The notes below the pieces were generated by a model. The model had not been told where the DNA came from. It did no database searches and saw only the letters and a list, made by a program, of their open reading frames with translations. Position numbers and translations under genes: made by a program. From WHSM01 sp050701635 (lineage in GTDB: Bacteria; Actinomycetota; Actinomycetes; Mycobacteriales; Micromonosporaceae), in the NCBI GenBank assembly GCA_050701635.1, contig JBOGDF010000108.1, positions 1-15,140 of the forward strand: a stretch of 15,140 bases of DNA, given 5' to 3'. Below, in pieces: positions 6,678 through 12,974 of this stretch. Positions within the stretch are counted from its first letter, which is position 1; every line of letters starts with the position of its first letter.

Positions 6678-7781
6678 TCAGCGGGTGGCGTCGCCGACTT
6701 CCCAGCTGGGCGTCGCTTCCGGGTCGGGCGTGGCGGCGTACTCCAGGAGAACCAGCGCGATGTCGTCGTCCAGTACGCCGCCCACCCACTCCACCAGGGC
6801 GCTCTCCAGCGAGCGCAGACCGTCGCCGACGGTGCCGTGGCCGAGCAGCCCCCAGGCGCGCTCCGCGATCGGGAAGAACTCGCCGGAGCGGCGCGCCTCG
6901 GCCAGCCCGTCGGTGTAGAGCAGCAGCCGGTCGCCCGGCTCGAGGCGTTCCACGCGGGGGCGTACCACCGGAAGGAAGCCCAGGGGCGGCGCCACCGCGG
7001 GCGGCTCGAGCGGGATCACTTCGCCGCGGCGCAGCAGCAGCGGCGGCGGGTGGCCGCAATTGACCACGGTGAGGGTGCCGCCGCGCTCCTCGACCAGGGC
7101 GGCGGTCACGAAATCCTCGTAGCCGACGGAACGGGCCACCGCCCGGTCCAGGTCGGCGACGATGGCGCGCAGGTCGGCCCGCTCGTACGCCACGTGCCGG
7201 TACGAGCCGAGCACCACGCTCGCCAGGCGTACCGCGTCCAGGCCCTTCCCGCGGACGTCGCCGATGATCAGGCGGGAGCCGTACGGGGTGTCCAGGGCTT
7301 CGTACAGGTCGCCGCCGATGCCGGCCTCGGCGCTGGCGGAGACGTACCGGGCGGCCAGGGTGAGGGAGCCGACTGACGGGCCGATCGGGCGCAGCACCGC
7401 CTTCTGCGCGACGGACGCCAGCTTGGAGAGCTCTCGTACCCGGTCGCCCTGCTGTTTGCGTACCACCGCTACCACCGCGGCGACCCCGGTGAGCAGCACG
7501 ACCGCGCCGATCTGCGCCAGGTGCTCCACCCGGGGCATCGCCGGACCGACCAGCGTGAACGCGGACGCGACCACGGTGCACAGGGCGCCCACCCCGACCA
7601 CCGAGCGCCACGGCGCGAACGCCGCCGCGAGCAACGGCGGCACCGACAGCAGGCCCAGGTAGTGCGGCTGCGGCCCGTCGGCCACCTCGATCGCCACGAC
7701 CAGTACGAGCAGCACGAAAGCCGCGCCGACCCCGGCACGTGCGTCGGGATTCGCCGCTCGGCTGGCAAACGGTCGGGGCAT
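6678..7781 (-). CDS. Membrane-anchored PP2C-type protein phosphatase (SpoIIE/RsbU family)
   Basis: The 367-residue protein has three or four N-terminal transmembrane segments (about 17-35, 40-57, 61-80, 90-107), a short linker helix (about 109-130), and a SpoIIE-type PP2C domain (about 138-348). Metal-binding landmarks are intact: GGDLYEAL (Asp158), GDVRGKGLDA (Asp175), YTDGLAEAR (Asp291) and DDDIALVLL (Asp339/340). Such enzymes dephosphorylate serine/threonine sites, classically on anti-sigma-factor antagonists. No PAS, GAF or HAMP sensor is present, so any signal would enter through the membrane part. No partner anti-sigma gene is adjacent, and the target is unknown. The ATG at 7781 has only a weak ribosome-binding sequence. 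The next minus-strand gene upstream ends 191 bases away. Confidence 0.9.
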   Translation of the reverse strand: MPRPFASRAANPDARAGVGAAFVLLVLVVAIEVADGPQPHYLGLLSVPPLLAAAFAPWRSVVGVGALCTVVASAFTLVGPAMPRVEHLAQIGAVVLLTGVAAVVAVVRKQQGDRVRELSKLASVAQKAVLRPIGPSVGSLTLAARYVSASAEAGIGGDLYEALDTPYGSRLIIGDVRGKGLDAVRLASVVLGSYRHVAYERADLRAIVADLDRAVARSVGYEDFVTAALVEERGGTLTVVNCGHPPPLLLRRGEVIPLEPPAVAPPLGFLPVVRPRVERLEPGDRLLLYTDGLAEARRSGEFFPIAERAWGLLGHGTVGDGLRSLESALVEWVGGVLDDDIALVLLEYAATPDPEATPSWEVGDATR

Positions 7782-7926
7782 GTCCTACTCGCGGGTGGGG
7801 ACGGGTTGGGGCTGTGGGAAACGGCGGGTGATCACCGCCATCACAGCATGCACGCTGGCGCCAGTGAACGGGAGCCGTTCCCTGTGCCTAGTCTGCCCGG
7901 TTGATCCACTTGTGCTGATCGGCCAA

Positions 7927-7975
7927 CCGGTCAAACGTCCGCCGCATCCGGTCACGCCGGCGCGACAGCCGGTCA
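7927..7975. repeat. CCGGTCA heptamer, three copies at exact 21-bp spacing
   Basis: CCGGTCA occurs at 7927-7933, 7948-7954 and 7969-7975, each 21 bp apart. The third contains the stop codon of the RlpA-like gene. Read on the minus strand, each copy is TGACCGG, and all three TGA triplets are in the gene's frame, giving serial stop codons. The intervening 14 bases are not conserved. It may be a decayed 21-bp duplication or a spaced binding site. Confidence 0.5.
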
Positions 7976-8497
7976 GCCGGCAAGCACCTCGTACTCGGCG
8001 TGGATGACGCCGGAGTTCAACGACGCGATCCGGGCGTACGCGGCTCGGGACAGGTCCAGGCAGCGACCGCCGATGTACGGGCCGCGGTCGTTGATGCGTA
8101 CCACCACGGACCTGCCGTTGGCGGGGTTGGTGACGCGTACCCGGGTGTTGAAGGGCAGCGACTTGTGGGCGGCGGTGATCGCGTTCGGGTTGAACTGCTC
8201 ACCGTTCGCGGTGCCCTGCGGCTCGTCGTAGAAGGAGGTGCCGCAGGCGCCGTGGTCGATTACCCGCGGCGCGGGCTTGCGGGGCGTGGCCGACGGCGTC
8301 GGGGTGCGGTGCGGCGGCCGTTCGTCGCGGGAAACCCTTTCGGTGGTACGCGGCGGCGGCGCCGTCTGTGGCTCACCGGAAGCGGGCTGGTACGACTCCA
8401 GCGCGATCCCGGAGCCCGCGGCGAGCAGCGTGAACGCGCTGGCGAGGGCGGCGATGCGGTAACGGGACAGACGGGATGCGGCGTGTTTGCCGGGCAC
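7973..8497 (-). CDS. RlpA-like secreted double-psi beta-barrel protein
   Basis: The 174-residue protein has an N-terminal hydrophobic segment (about 14-33, signal peptide or anchor), a Pro/Arg/Thr-rich linker (about 38-78), and a double-psi beta-barrel domain (about 82-172). Family motifs are clear: TANGEQFN, TAAHKSLPFNTRVRVTN, VVVRINDRGPY and DLSRAA. His111 and Asp137 match the residues needed for lytic transglycosylase activity in Pseudomonas aeruginosa RlpA and have the same 26-residue separation. Peptidoglycan cleavage or binding outside the membrane is therefore likely. There is no SPOR domain. Cys85 and Cys146 could form a disulfide. The start is a GTG at 8497 with a weak GAGAG-type upstream site, so a slightly different start is possible. 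I found no recognisable riboswitch upstream. Confidence 0.88.
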   Translation of the reverse strand: MPGKHAASRLSRYRIAALASAFTLLAAGSGIALESYQPASGEPQTAPPPRTTERVSRDERPPHRTPTPSATPRKPAPRVIDHGACGTSFYDEPQGTANGEQFNPNAITAAHKSLPFNTRVRVTNPANGRSVVVRINDRGPYIGGRCLDLSRAAYARIASLNSGVIHAEYEVLAG

Positions 8498-8834
8498 AGT
8501 GTGTCTCTCTGCAGGGGACAGGACCGTTGCCGGGCCGGCCCCGCCGGACTCGGCGGCGACCGTACTGCGCGCGTACGAGAACGAGGCGCGTCACGGGCAA
8601 CCTGACGGACGCTAGCCCCATGTGGCCCCGGCACCCACGGATTGTGACGCAGCCCCCTCTGCCCCCACCCCCCCCGCCTGCCCGCGCAGCCGGCGGCCCC
8701 GCCGCCTGTCCGTGCAAGCCGTCAAGATCGCCGTTTCGGGAACGGGCGGGCGCCAATCGCGTCGATGCGTACCCGAAACCGCGATCTTGCGGCGTGACGC
8801 CGGAGGCCAGCACCGGCTCTGAGACGATCGACCC
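8498..8834. other. Intergenic region, 337 bp, between divergent rlpA-like and Smr genes
   Basis: The gap holds the promoters of two divergent genes, a C-rich tract (about 8649-8690), and the long inverted repeat at 8718-8793. I see no open frame with coding character. A possible -10-like GACGAT at 8823-8828, only 6 bases from the GTG of the Smr gene, would give a leaderless transcript, but no matching -35 is visible. Confidence 0.5.
8718..8793. repeat. Imperfect inverted repeat with 22-bp arms
   Basis: The core arms 8723-8740 (CAAGATCGCCGTTTCGGG) and 8772-8789 are reverse complements at 17 of 18 bases. Pairing extends to 8718 and 8793 with one bulged T. The loop is 31 nt. It does not follow a gene end, since both flanking genes start away from it, so it is not an ordinary terminator. 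A dispersed REP- or MITE-like element is plausible. That is inference. Confidence 0.75.
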
Positions 8835-9089
8835 GTGAAGCTGAAGCTGGACCTGCACGACGTCTACAACCGCGGCACCGACATCGACCGGGCGCTGCGC
8901 GACATCATCGACCAGGCGATCGCGAAGAAGGCGACCCTGGTGGAGATCATCCCGGGCAAGGGGTCGGGTCAGCTCAAGAAGCGGGTGCTGCGGTTCCTGG
9001 ATCAGAAGGAGATCAAGCAGCTCTACCACCGGGTGGAGAAGGACTCGAAGAACTTCGGCCGGCTGTTCATCCACTTCCGCTTCAAGTAA
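8835..9089 (+). CDS. Smr-domain protein
   Basis: The 84-residue protein is a stand-alone Smr (small MutS-related) domain, as found at the C-terminus of MutS2. It begins with the LDLH motif (5-8) and has the second conserved loop as PGKGSGQLKKRV (about 40-51), close to the family HGxGxG pattern with lysine after the first glycine. Smr domains bind or nick nucleic acids, including RNA. Whether this one is an active nuclease is not evident, and the histidine usual in the second loop is absent. The start is GTG at 8835 with no good ribosome-binding sequence, perhaps leaderless. It is monocistronic, convergent with the VOC gene, and followed by a shared hairpin. Confidence 0.85.
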   Translation: MKLKLDLHDVYNRGTDIDRALRDIIDQAIAKKATLVEIIPGKGSGQLKKRVLRFLDQKEIKQLYHRVEKDSKNFGRLFIHFRFK

Positions 9090-9136
9090 GGCGCGCCGCG
9101 GCTGCTGGGCAGCTCCCCGTACCCCCGGATTGAAAC

Positions 9137-9175
9137 GACCGCCGCCCCTCACCGAGAGCGGGAGGGGCGGCAGTC
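9137..9175. terminator. Hairpin between convergent Smr and VOC genes
   Basis: Arms 9141-9150 (GCCGCCCCTC) and 9162-9171 are perfect complements with an 11-nt loop. After one mismatch the stem continues for three or four more pairs. It lies 51 bases after the Smr stop and 11 bases beyond the VOC gene stop, suiting both directions. Confidence 0.8.
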
Positions 9176-9185
9176 GCGTGACTGG

Positions 9186-9599
9186 TTAGGCGGGCGGCAC
9201 CGCCGAGGGGTCCATCCAGTGCACCGCCCAGTGGTGGCCGTCCACGTCGTAGAAGCCGCGGGAGTACATGAAGCCCTCGTCCTTCGGCTCGCTGACGGCC
9301 TGGCCACCGGCGGCCAGCGCGTTGTCGGCCAGCTCGTCCACCTGCTGCCGGCTGTCCAGGCCGAGCGCGACGATGACCTCGCGCTGCTGGCTCGGGTCGG
9401 CAACAGCCGACTTGTGGAACGACTGGAAGAACTCCTCGGTGAGCAGCATCGCGTAGATGCCCGCCTCGTCGTCGATCACCATCCCGGCGGCGTTCTCGTC
9501 GCTGAACAGCTCGTTGAAGGTGAAGCCGACCTTGCTCCAGAAGTCGCGGGTACGGCTGAGGTCCTTCACGGGGAGGTTGACGTAGATCTTGGTGGCCAT
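9186..9599 (-). CDS. VOC-superfamily (glyoxalase/bleomycin-resistance-like) protein
   Basis: The 137-residue protein has the paired beta-alpha-beta-beta-beta layout of the vicinal oxygen chelate fold. An N-terminal half opens with KIYVNLPVKDLSRTRDFW, and a C-terminal half ends in FYDVDGHHWAVHWMD, a family signature. Several VOC subgroups are metal enzymes acting on small organic substrates. Others only bind ligands. The substrate cannot be inferred and it need not be a lactoylglutathione lyase. The start is well supported by AAGGAG 6 bases before the ATG at 9599. It follows the DoxX-like gene by 44 bases in one transcription unit, divergent from a TetR regulator, which suggests an inducible response to a small molecule or redox stress (inference). 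Confidence 0.9.
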   Translation of the reverse strand: MATKIYVNLPVKDLSRTRDFWSKVGFTFNELFSDENAAGMVIDDEAGIYAMLLTEEFFQSFHKSAVADPSQQREVIVALGLDSRQQVDELADNALAAGGQAVSEPKDEGFMYSRGFYDVDGHHWAVHWMDPSAVPPA

Positions 9600-9643
9600 G
9601 GCCGTCTCCTTGTGTTCTCAGATGTGGTGTCGGGAAATCAGGG

Positions 9644-10057
9644 TCAGCGGCGGCGTACGAGTTGCAGCAGCTCGGCGGTACGGCCGCGGCGACCCCAGGC
9701 AACCACAGCGGCGAACACCCCGACAGTGGCCGGTACGTAGACCAGCTCACCGTGCATGATCACAATGTGGAGGACGACCGCGCCGACCATCAGCGCGACG
9801 ATCCCGAGCGCGGCCAGCCCGGACAGCCGTGGGATCAGCAGCCCGGCAGCGCCCGCCAGCTCGATGATCCCGATCGCGATCCGGAACCAGTCGCCCCCGC
9901 CGATCTGGTTGAAGCCGGCGACGGTCTGCGCCTCGCCGATCACCTTGTTGATGCCCCCGAGCGCGAACGAGGCGGCGAGCAGCACCTGCAGCACCCACAG
10001 CCCGGCGTTGGCCCAGCGACCCGGAGCGGTACGTGCGGCTTCTTCGTACGTGGTCAT
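9644..10057 (-). CDS. DoxX-like four-helix membrane protein
   Basis: The 137-residue protein has four hydrophobic segments at about 19-40, 58-75, 80-101 and 106-121 and a basic C-terminus, the layout of DoxX-like proteins. The first helix carries the family-like AASFALGGINKVIG. DoxX relatives have been tied to thiol/oxidative stress and to quinone-linked electron flow, but for most members the function is unknown. The start ATG at 10057 is chosen because GGAGGG lies about 8 bases upstream. An open frame further upstream runs through the promoter and regulator gene and is not coding. It is the first gene of a two-gene operon with the VOC gene and diverges from the TetR gene, which probably controls it. 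Confidence 0.88.
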   Translation of the reverse strand: MTTYEEAARTAPGRWANAGLWVLQVLLAASFALGGINKVIGEAQTVAGFNQIGGGDWFRIAIGIIELAGAAGLLIPRLSGLAALGIVALMVGAVVLHIVIMHGELVYVPATVGVFAAVVAWGRRGRTAELLQLVRRR

Positions 10058-10086
10058 CTTCCGATCCCTCCGTTGACGCGTACGTA

Positions 10087-10125
10087 AACTGTGTCCTGTG
10101 GACACTGTGTATGCTAGACACAGTT
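10087..10125. promoter_or_regulatory. Overlapping inverted repeats between doxX-like and tetR genes (candidate operators)
   Basis: The divergent promoter region contains ACTGTGT-N7-ACACAGT at 10104-10124, an adjacent GTGTCC-TGT-GGACAC at 10091-10105, and an outer pair AACTGTGTC / GACACAGTT (10087-10095 and 10117-10125). TATGCT (10110-10115) inside the right repeat is a good -10 for the TetR gene. On the minus strand TTTACG (10088-10083), with TACACA 17 bp upstream, is a weak promoter for the doxX-like gene. A repressor bound here would cover both promoters. That the neighbouring TetR protein binds it is inference. Confidence 0.7.
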
Positions 10126-10163
10126 CTCCTGGGGAGGCAAGACCCGAATTTCGAGGAGCGTGG

Positions 10164-10859
10164 ATGACGAGCGACGGCGCACGTACGGTCGAGCTGCTGT
10201 GGGGGCTGCGGGAGGCCCCGACACGGGGACCCAAGCCAGCGCTCAGCGTGGACCGGATCGCGGAGGCGGCGGTCAGGATCGCCGACGCGGAGGGGCTCGC
10301 GGCGGTCGCCATGCAGCGGGTCGCCGGCGAGCTCGACTTCACCAAGATGTCGCTCTACCGGTACGTGGCCGGCAAGTCCGAGCTGGTCGCGGTCATGATC
10401 GAGGCCGCCGTCGGCGACCCGCCGGACCTGGACGGCGTACCGGGGGGCTGGCGCGGCAGGCTCGAAGAGTGGGCGCGCCGGATGTGGGCAGCCTGGGATC
10501 TGCACCCGTGGCTGCCCGGCGCCACCGAGGGCGAGCGGCTGATGGGGCCCCGCGAGGCCGGCTGGGTGGAGGCGGCGCTGCGGGCACTCGACGGCACCCG
10601 CCTCGACCCCGCAGAACAACTCAACGTGGTGCGCCTGGTCAGCGGCCACATCCGCAACACGCAGTCCGCCCAACGGGCCGGTACGGGGCTCGACCCGGCG
10701 CAGTTCGGCTCCGCCTTCTCCGACGTACTCCAGGAAAACGCGGACGAATATCCGGCGCTGCTGGCGGCTGGATCAACCGCAAGCCGCGCGGACGCCCGGC
10801 AGTTCGGGTTGACCCGGATCCTCGACGGCGTCGGCCTGCTCATCGCATCGCGAAGCTGA
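10164..10859 (+). CDS. TetR-family transcriptional regulator
   Basis: The 231-residue regulator has an N-terminal DNA-binding domain (about 28-75) with helix-turn-helix MQRVAGELDFTKMSLYRYVAGKSEL, and a C-terminal ligand-binding and dimerisation region (about 90-231) resembling the TetR_C_1 type. An in-frame GTG at 10098 exists, but ATG 10164 is preferred. GAGGAG at 10153-10158 is 5 bases upstream of it, and the extra 22 residues would be translated from the operator region. It diverges from the doxX-like/VOC operon and probably represses both that operon and itself through the shared inverted repeats. The inducer is unknown. It ends at a strong hairpin shared with the S8 protease gene. Confidence 0.92.
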   Translation: MTSDGARTVELLWGLREAPTRGPKPALSVDRIAEAAVRIADAEGLAAVAMQRVAGELDFTKMSLYRYVAGKSELVAVMIEAAVGDPPDLDGVPGGWRGRLEEWARRMWAAWDLHPWLPGATEGERLMGPREAGWVEAALRALDGTRLDPAEQLNVVRLVSGHIRNTQSAQRAGTGLDPAQFGSAFSDVLQENADEYPALLAAGSTASRADARQFGLTRILDGVGLLIASRS

Positions 10860-10877
10860 AGCAGCCGGAGACATAGT

Positions 10878-10913
10878 GTGGCCCGGCTGCCGTGGAGGGG
10901 GCAGCCGGGCCAC
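10878..10913. terminator. Perfect 14-bp hairpin between convergent tetR and S8 protease genes
   Basis: Arms 10878-10891 and 10900-10913 are exact reverse complements with an 8-nt loop. The hairpin sits 18 bases after the TetR stop and 18 bases past the protease stop on the other strand, a bidirectional terminator without U-tracts. Confidence 0.9.
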
Positions 10914-10931
10914 GCGGGTGGTGCGGGTCGG

Positions 10932-12143
10932 TTACAGGTCGCCGATGGTGACCAGGTCCGGCGGGGTGAGCGGCAGCGCGAGCTGGATCGCACCCTTGGC
11001 CGAGTTGTCCTGCAGCCACGTCACGAGCGTGGCCGAGTCGGTGTCACCCTTCGCCGACTTGTAGAGCGCGGCGATGCCGGCCACGTGCGGGCTCGCCATC
11101 GACGTACCGCTGTACGTGTCGGTCTTGCCGTTGAGCACCGTGGAGGTGATGTCCACGCCGGGGGCGTACCCCTCGACGCAGTGACCCCAGTTGGTGAACG
11201 AGGCCGAGCCGTCCTCGGAGTCGGACGCGGCGGTGGTGAACACGCCCTCCGCGCCGGCCGGCGAGGTGAGGCAGGCGTAGTTGGTCTCGTTGCCGGCGGC
11301 GACCGCCAGGAACACGCCCGACTCGGCGAGCGCCGTGGCGGCGTCGTTCAGCGCGGTGTCGAGCAGCCCGCCGAGCGACATGTTGGCGACGGCCGGCTTG
11401 GCGGCGTTCTTCGCCACCCACTCCATCCCTGCGATGACGTCCTCGCTGGAGCCGCTGCCCTCGCAGTCGAGCACCCGTACGCCGATCAGCTTGGCCTGCT
11501 TCGCCACGCCGTACGTGTCCGAGCCGACGGTGCCGGCAACGTGGGTGCCGTGGCCGTGGCAGTCCTTGCCGTCACCGCCGGTGGCGTCGAAGCCGATCGA
11601 GGCCCGGCCGGAGAAATCCGGATGCGACGGGTCGATGCCGGTGTCGATCACGTACGCGGAGACCCCCGCGCCGGTCGCGGTCGGGGTGTAGCTGCCGTCC
11701 AGCGGGAGCTCGGTCTGGTCGATCCGGTCCAGACCCCAGGAGCCGACCTCCTGCGTCTCCGCGGGCTTCTCGACGTTGATGGTGTAGTTCTGCGACACCG
11801 CGTTGACGCCGCCGGCGAGCCGTACCGCCCGCAGCCGGGCGCCGCTGAACTTCGCGGAGAAGCCGTTGATGGTCTCGGTGTAGACGTGCTCCGGCGTCAC
11901 GCCCAGCCGCTGGGCGACCGCGGCCGGGTCGGCGCCGTCGGCGACGCGTACCAGATAGGAGTTGCCGACGCCGGCGTCACCGTGAGTGGTGAGGGGTGCC
12001 AGGCCGTCGTCCGCGGATGCGGGGTTCGCGAGGAGCGCCGGCCCGGCGGCGAGCAACGCCGCCGCGGCCGTGAGCCCGACCCTCCCGATGATTCGTTTGC
12101 TCGCTGGATCTCCTTCCCGCCGGGAACCCCCGGGGAGTAACAA
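10932..12143 (-). CDS. Secreted S8 (subtilisin-like) serine protease; natural start codon apparently lost
   Basis: Read from the upstream TTG at 12143 the protein has 403 residues: signal peptide (cleavage near PASA, about residue 44), an Inhibitor_I9-type propeptide (about 61-123), and a proteinase-K-like catalytic domain. The triad is intact: Asp167 (YVIDTGID), His198 (CHGHGTHVAG) and Ser348 (SGTSMASPHVAG), with oxyanion Asn285 (AAGNE). It should be an active extracellular endopeptidase that matures by removing its propeptide. The TTG lacks a ribosome-binding site and lies upstream of a strong AAGGAG (12115-12110). Five bases after that site comes GCG (12104-12102) followed by AGC AAA CGA, giving an N-terminus (x)SKRIIGRVGL typical of a signal peptide. 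An ancestral GTG mutated to GCG would explain this. If so, expression may be reduced or absent, unless TTG is used or the base is a sequencing error. Confidence 0.88.
   Translation of the reverse strand: MLLPGGSRREGDPASKRIIGRVGLTAAAALLAAGPALLANPASADDGLAPLTTHGDAGVGNSYLVRVADGADPAAVAQRLGVTPEHVYTETINGFSAKFSGARLRAVRLAGGVNAVSQNYTINVEKPAETQEVGSWGLDRIDQTELPLDGSYTPTATGAGVSAYVIDTGIDPSHPDFSGRASIGFDATGGDGKDCHGHGTHVAGTVGSDTYGVAKQAKLIGVRVLDCEGSGSSEDVIAGMEWVAKNAAKPAVANMSLGGLLDTALNDAATALAESGVFLAVAAGNETNYACLTSPAGAEGVFTTAASDSEDGSASFTNWGHCVEGYAPGVDITSTVLNGKTDTYSGTSMASPHVAGIAALYKSAKGDTDSATLVTWLQDNSAKGAIQLALPLTPPDLVTIGDL
12110..12115 (-). promoter_or_regulatory. Strong ribosome-binding site lacking a start codon (S8 protease)
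   Basis: On the minus strand GGAAGGAG is followed after ATCCA (5 nt) by GCG instead of ATG or GTG, in the protease frame. The spacing is ideal for initiation at that codon, the basis for proposing a lost start. Confidence 0.7.
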
Positions 12144-12160
12144 CGCAAAAGGGGTGAATC

Positions 12161-12186
12161 GATCGAGGCACCGAAATACCTCGATC
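12161..12186. promoter_or_regulatory. 8-bp inverted repeat in the S8 protease leader
   Basis: GATCGAGG (12161-12168) and CCTCGATC (12179-12186) are perfect complements with a 10-nt loop. The repeat lies just downstream of the predicted protease promoter and after the YaaA-family gene's stop. It could be an operator, a leader hairpin, or a weak terminator for the upstream genes. Confidence 0.5.
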
Positions 12187-12191
12187 TCGGG

Positions 12192-12220
12192 ATGGTTCGT
12201 CAGTGATCAGCAAGGGTCAA
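12192..12220 (-). promoter_or_regulatory. Candidate promoter of the S8 protease gene
   Basis: On the minus strand TTGACC (12220-12215) is followed by a 17-bp spacer and AACCAT (12197-12192). The -35 is close to consensus and the -10 keeps A2 and T6. Predicted transcription would start near 12185 and give a leader of about 80 nt to the ribosome-binding site. Confidence 0.5.
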
Positions 12221-12248
12221 CGGCTTGGCGACTTCTCGCCAGCCATCG

Positions 12249-12974
12249 CTACACGATCAGGTCGAGAGCGCGCGCGCCGGTCCGTTCCAACCGAAAACCG
12301 GCTCTTGCGGCGGTACGCAGCAGGCCGGTCACCGTGCCCGGCACCCGAGGGGCCAGCGCCAGCGCCCGGGCGAGCCGACCCTTGTGCGCCTTGTTGAAGT
12401 GGCTGATCGCGAGCCGCCGTTCGGCGTCGACCACCCGTACGGTGACCGCGTTCGGCGGGGAGGCCAGCGCCGCGTACGGCCCCGAGCGGAGGTCGACCAG
12501 CAGCCCGGTCTCGGCCAGCGCCGGCTCCAGCGCCGGTCGCCACAGCGCGCGCAGCGGGCCCACGCTCGGCAGCACGCTCCCGCCGGAGAGCCGGTACGCG
12601 GGGATCGGGTCCGCACCGCGTACCACCCCGAAAAGCGCGGACGCGACCGCGAGTCTGGCCTCGGCCCGGCGTCGCTGCGGCCGGCTCATCCCGGAGATGT
12701 CGAGCGCGTCGTAGAGGACGCCGGTGTAACGCCGCAGCGCGGGCAGCGTGGGGCTGGTGTGGAGGGTGCGGTTGCGGGTGACCTCGGCGGTCTGTCCCTC
12801 AGTCAGCTTGAGCGCGGCAAGCGTGGCGTGCACGTCGTCGGCCAGCGACACCAGCGCATCGGCGAGCTTGCGGCGTACCGGCGTGAGCTGCGGGAACGAC
12901 AGCGCGTCGAGGTCGAGCGGGGGTCCGTCCCCGCCGTCAGCCTTGGTCTCCGACGGAGGCAGCAGCACCAGCAC
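12249..12974 (-). CDS. YaaA family (UPF0246) peroxide-stress protein
   Basis: The 241-residue protein fits the YaaA/UPF0246 family over its whole length. It opens with MLVLLPPSETK, continues with YTGVLYDAL (about 83-91), SALFGVVRGADPIPAYRL (about 112-129), LWRPAL, VDLRSGPYAAL (about 160-170) and ends with the conserved ISHFNKAHKGRLARAL (about 190-205). E. coli YaaA limits intracellular iron and so oxidative damage under peroxide stress, and family members bind DNA. The role in actinobacteria is by extension. The GTG start at 12974 is fixed by the conserved N-terminus. It lies inside the end of the upstream methyltransferase gene (38-base overlap) and has a poor ribosome-binding site, so translational coupling is likely. 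Confidence 0.9.
   Translation of the reverse strand: MLVLLPPSETKADGGDGPPLDLDALSFPQLTPVRRKLADALVSLADDVHATLAALKLTEGQTAEVTRNRTLHTSPTLPALRRYTGVLYDALDISGMSRPQRRRAEARLAVASALFGVVRGADPIPAYRLSGGSVLPSVGPLRALWRPALEPALAETGLLVDLRSGPYAALASPPNAVTVRVVDAERRLAISHFNKAHKGRLARALALAPRVPGTVTGLLRTAARAGFRLERTGARALDLIV

Noticed and set aside
6448..7611. A 387-codon minus-strand frame overlapping the PP2C phosphatase
   Set aside because: It overlaps the phosphatase gene on the same strand in another frame, is Arg/Gly/Pro-rich and contains no domain.
8498..8834. Possible c-di-AMP riboswitch upstream of the RlpA-like cell-wall gene
   Set aside because: Such riboswitches precede some actinobacterial cell-wall genes, but I could not recognise the conserved core here. 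A covariance-model search would decide it.
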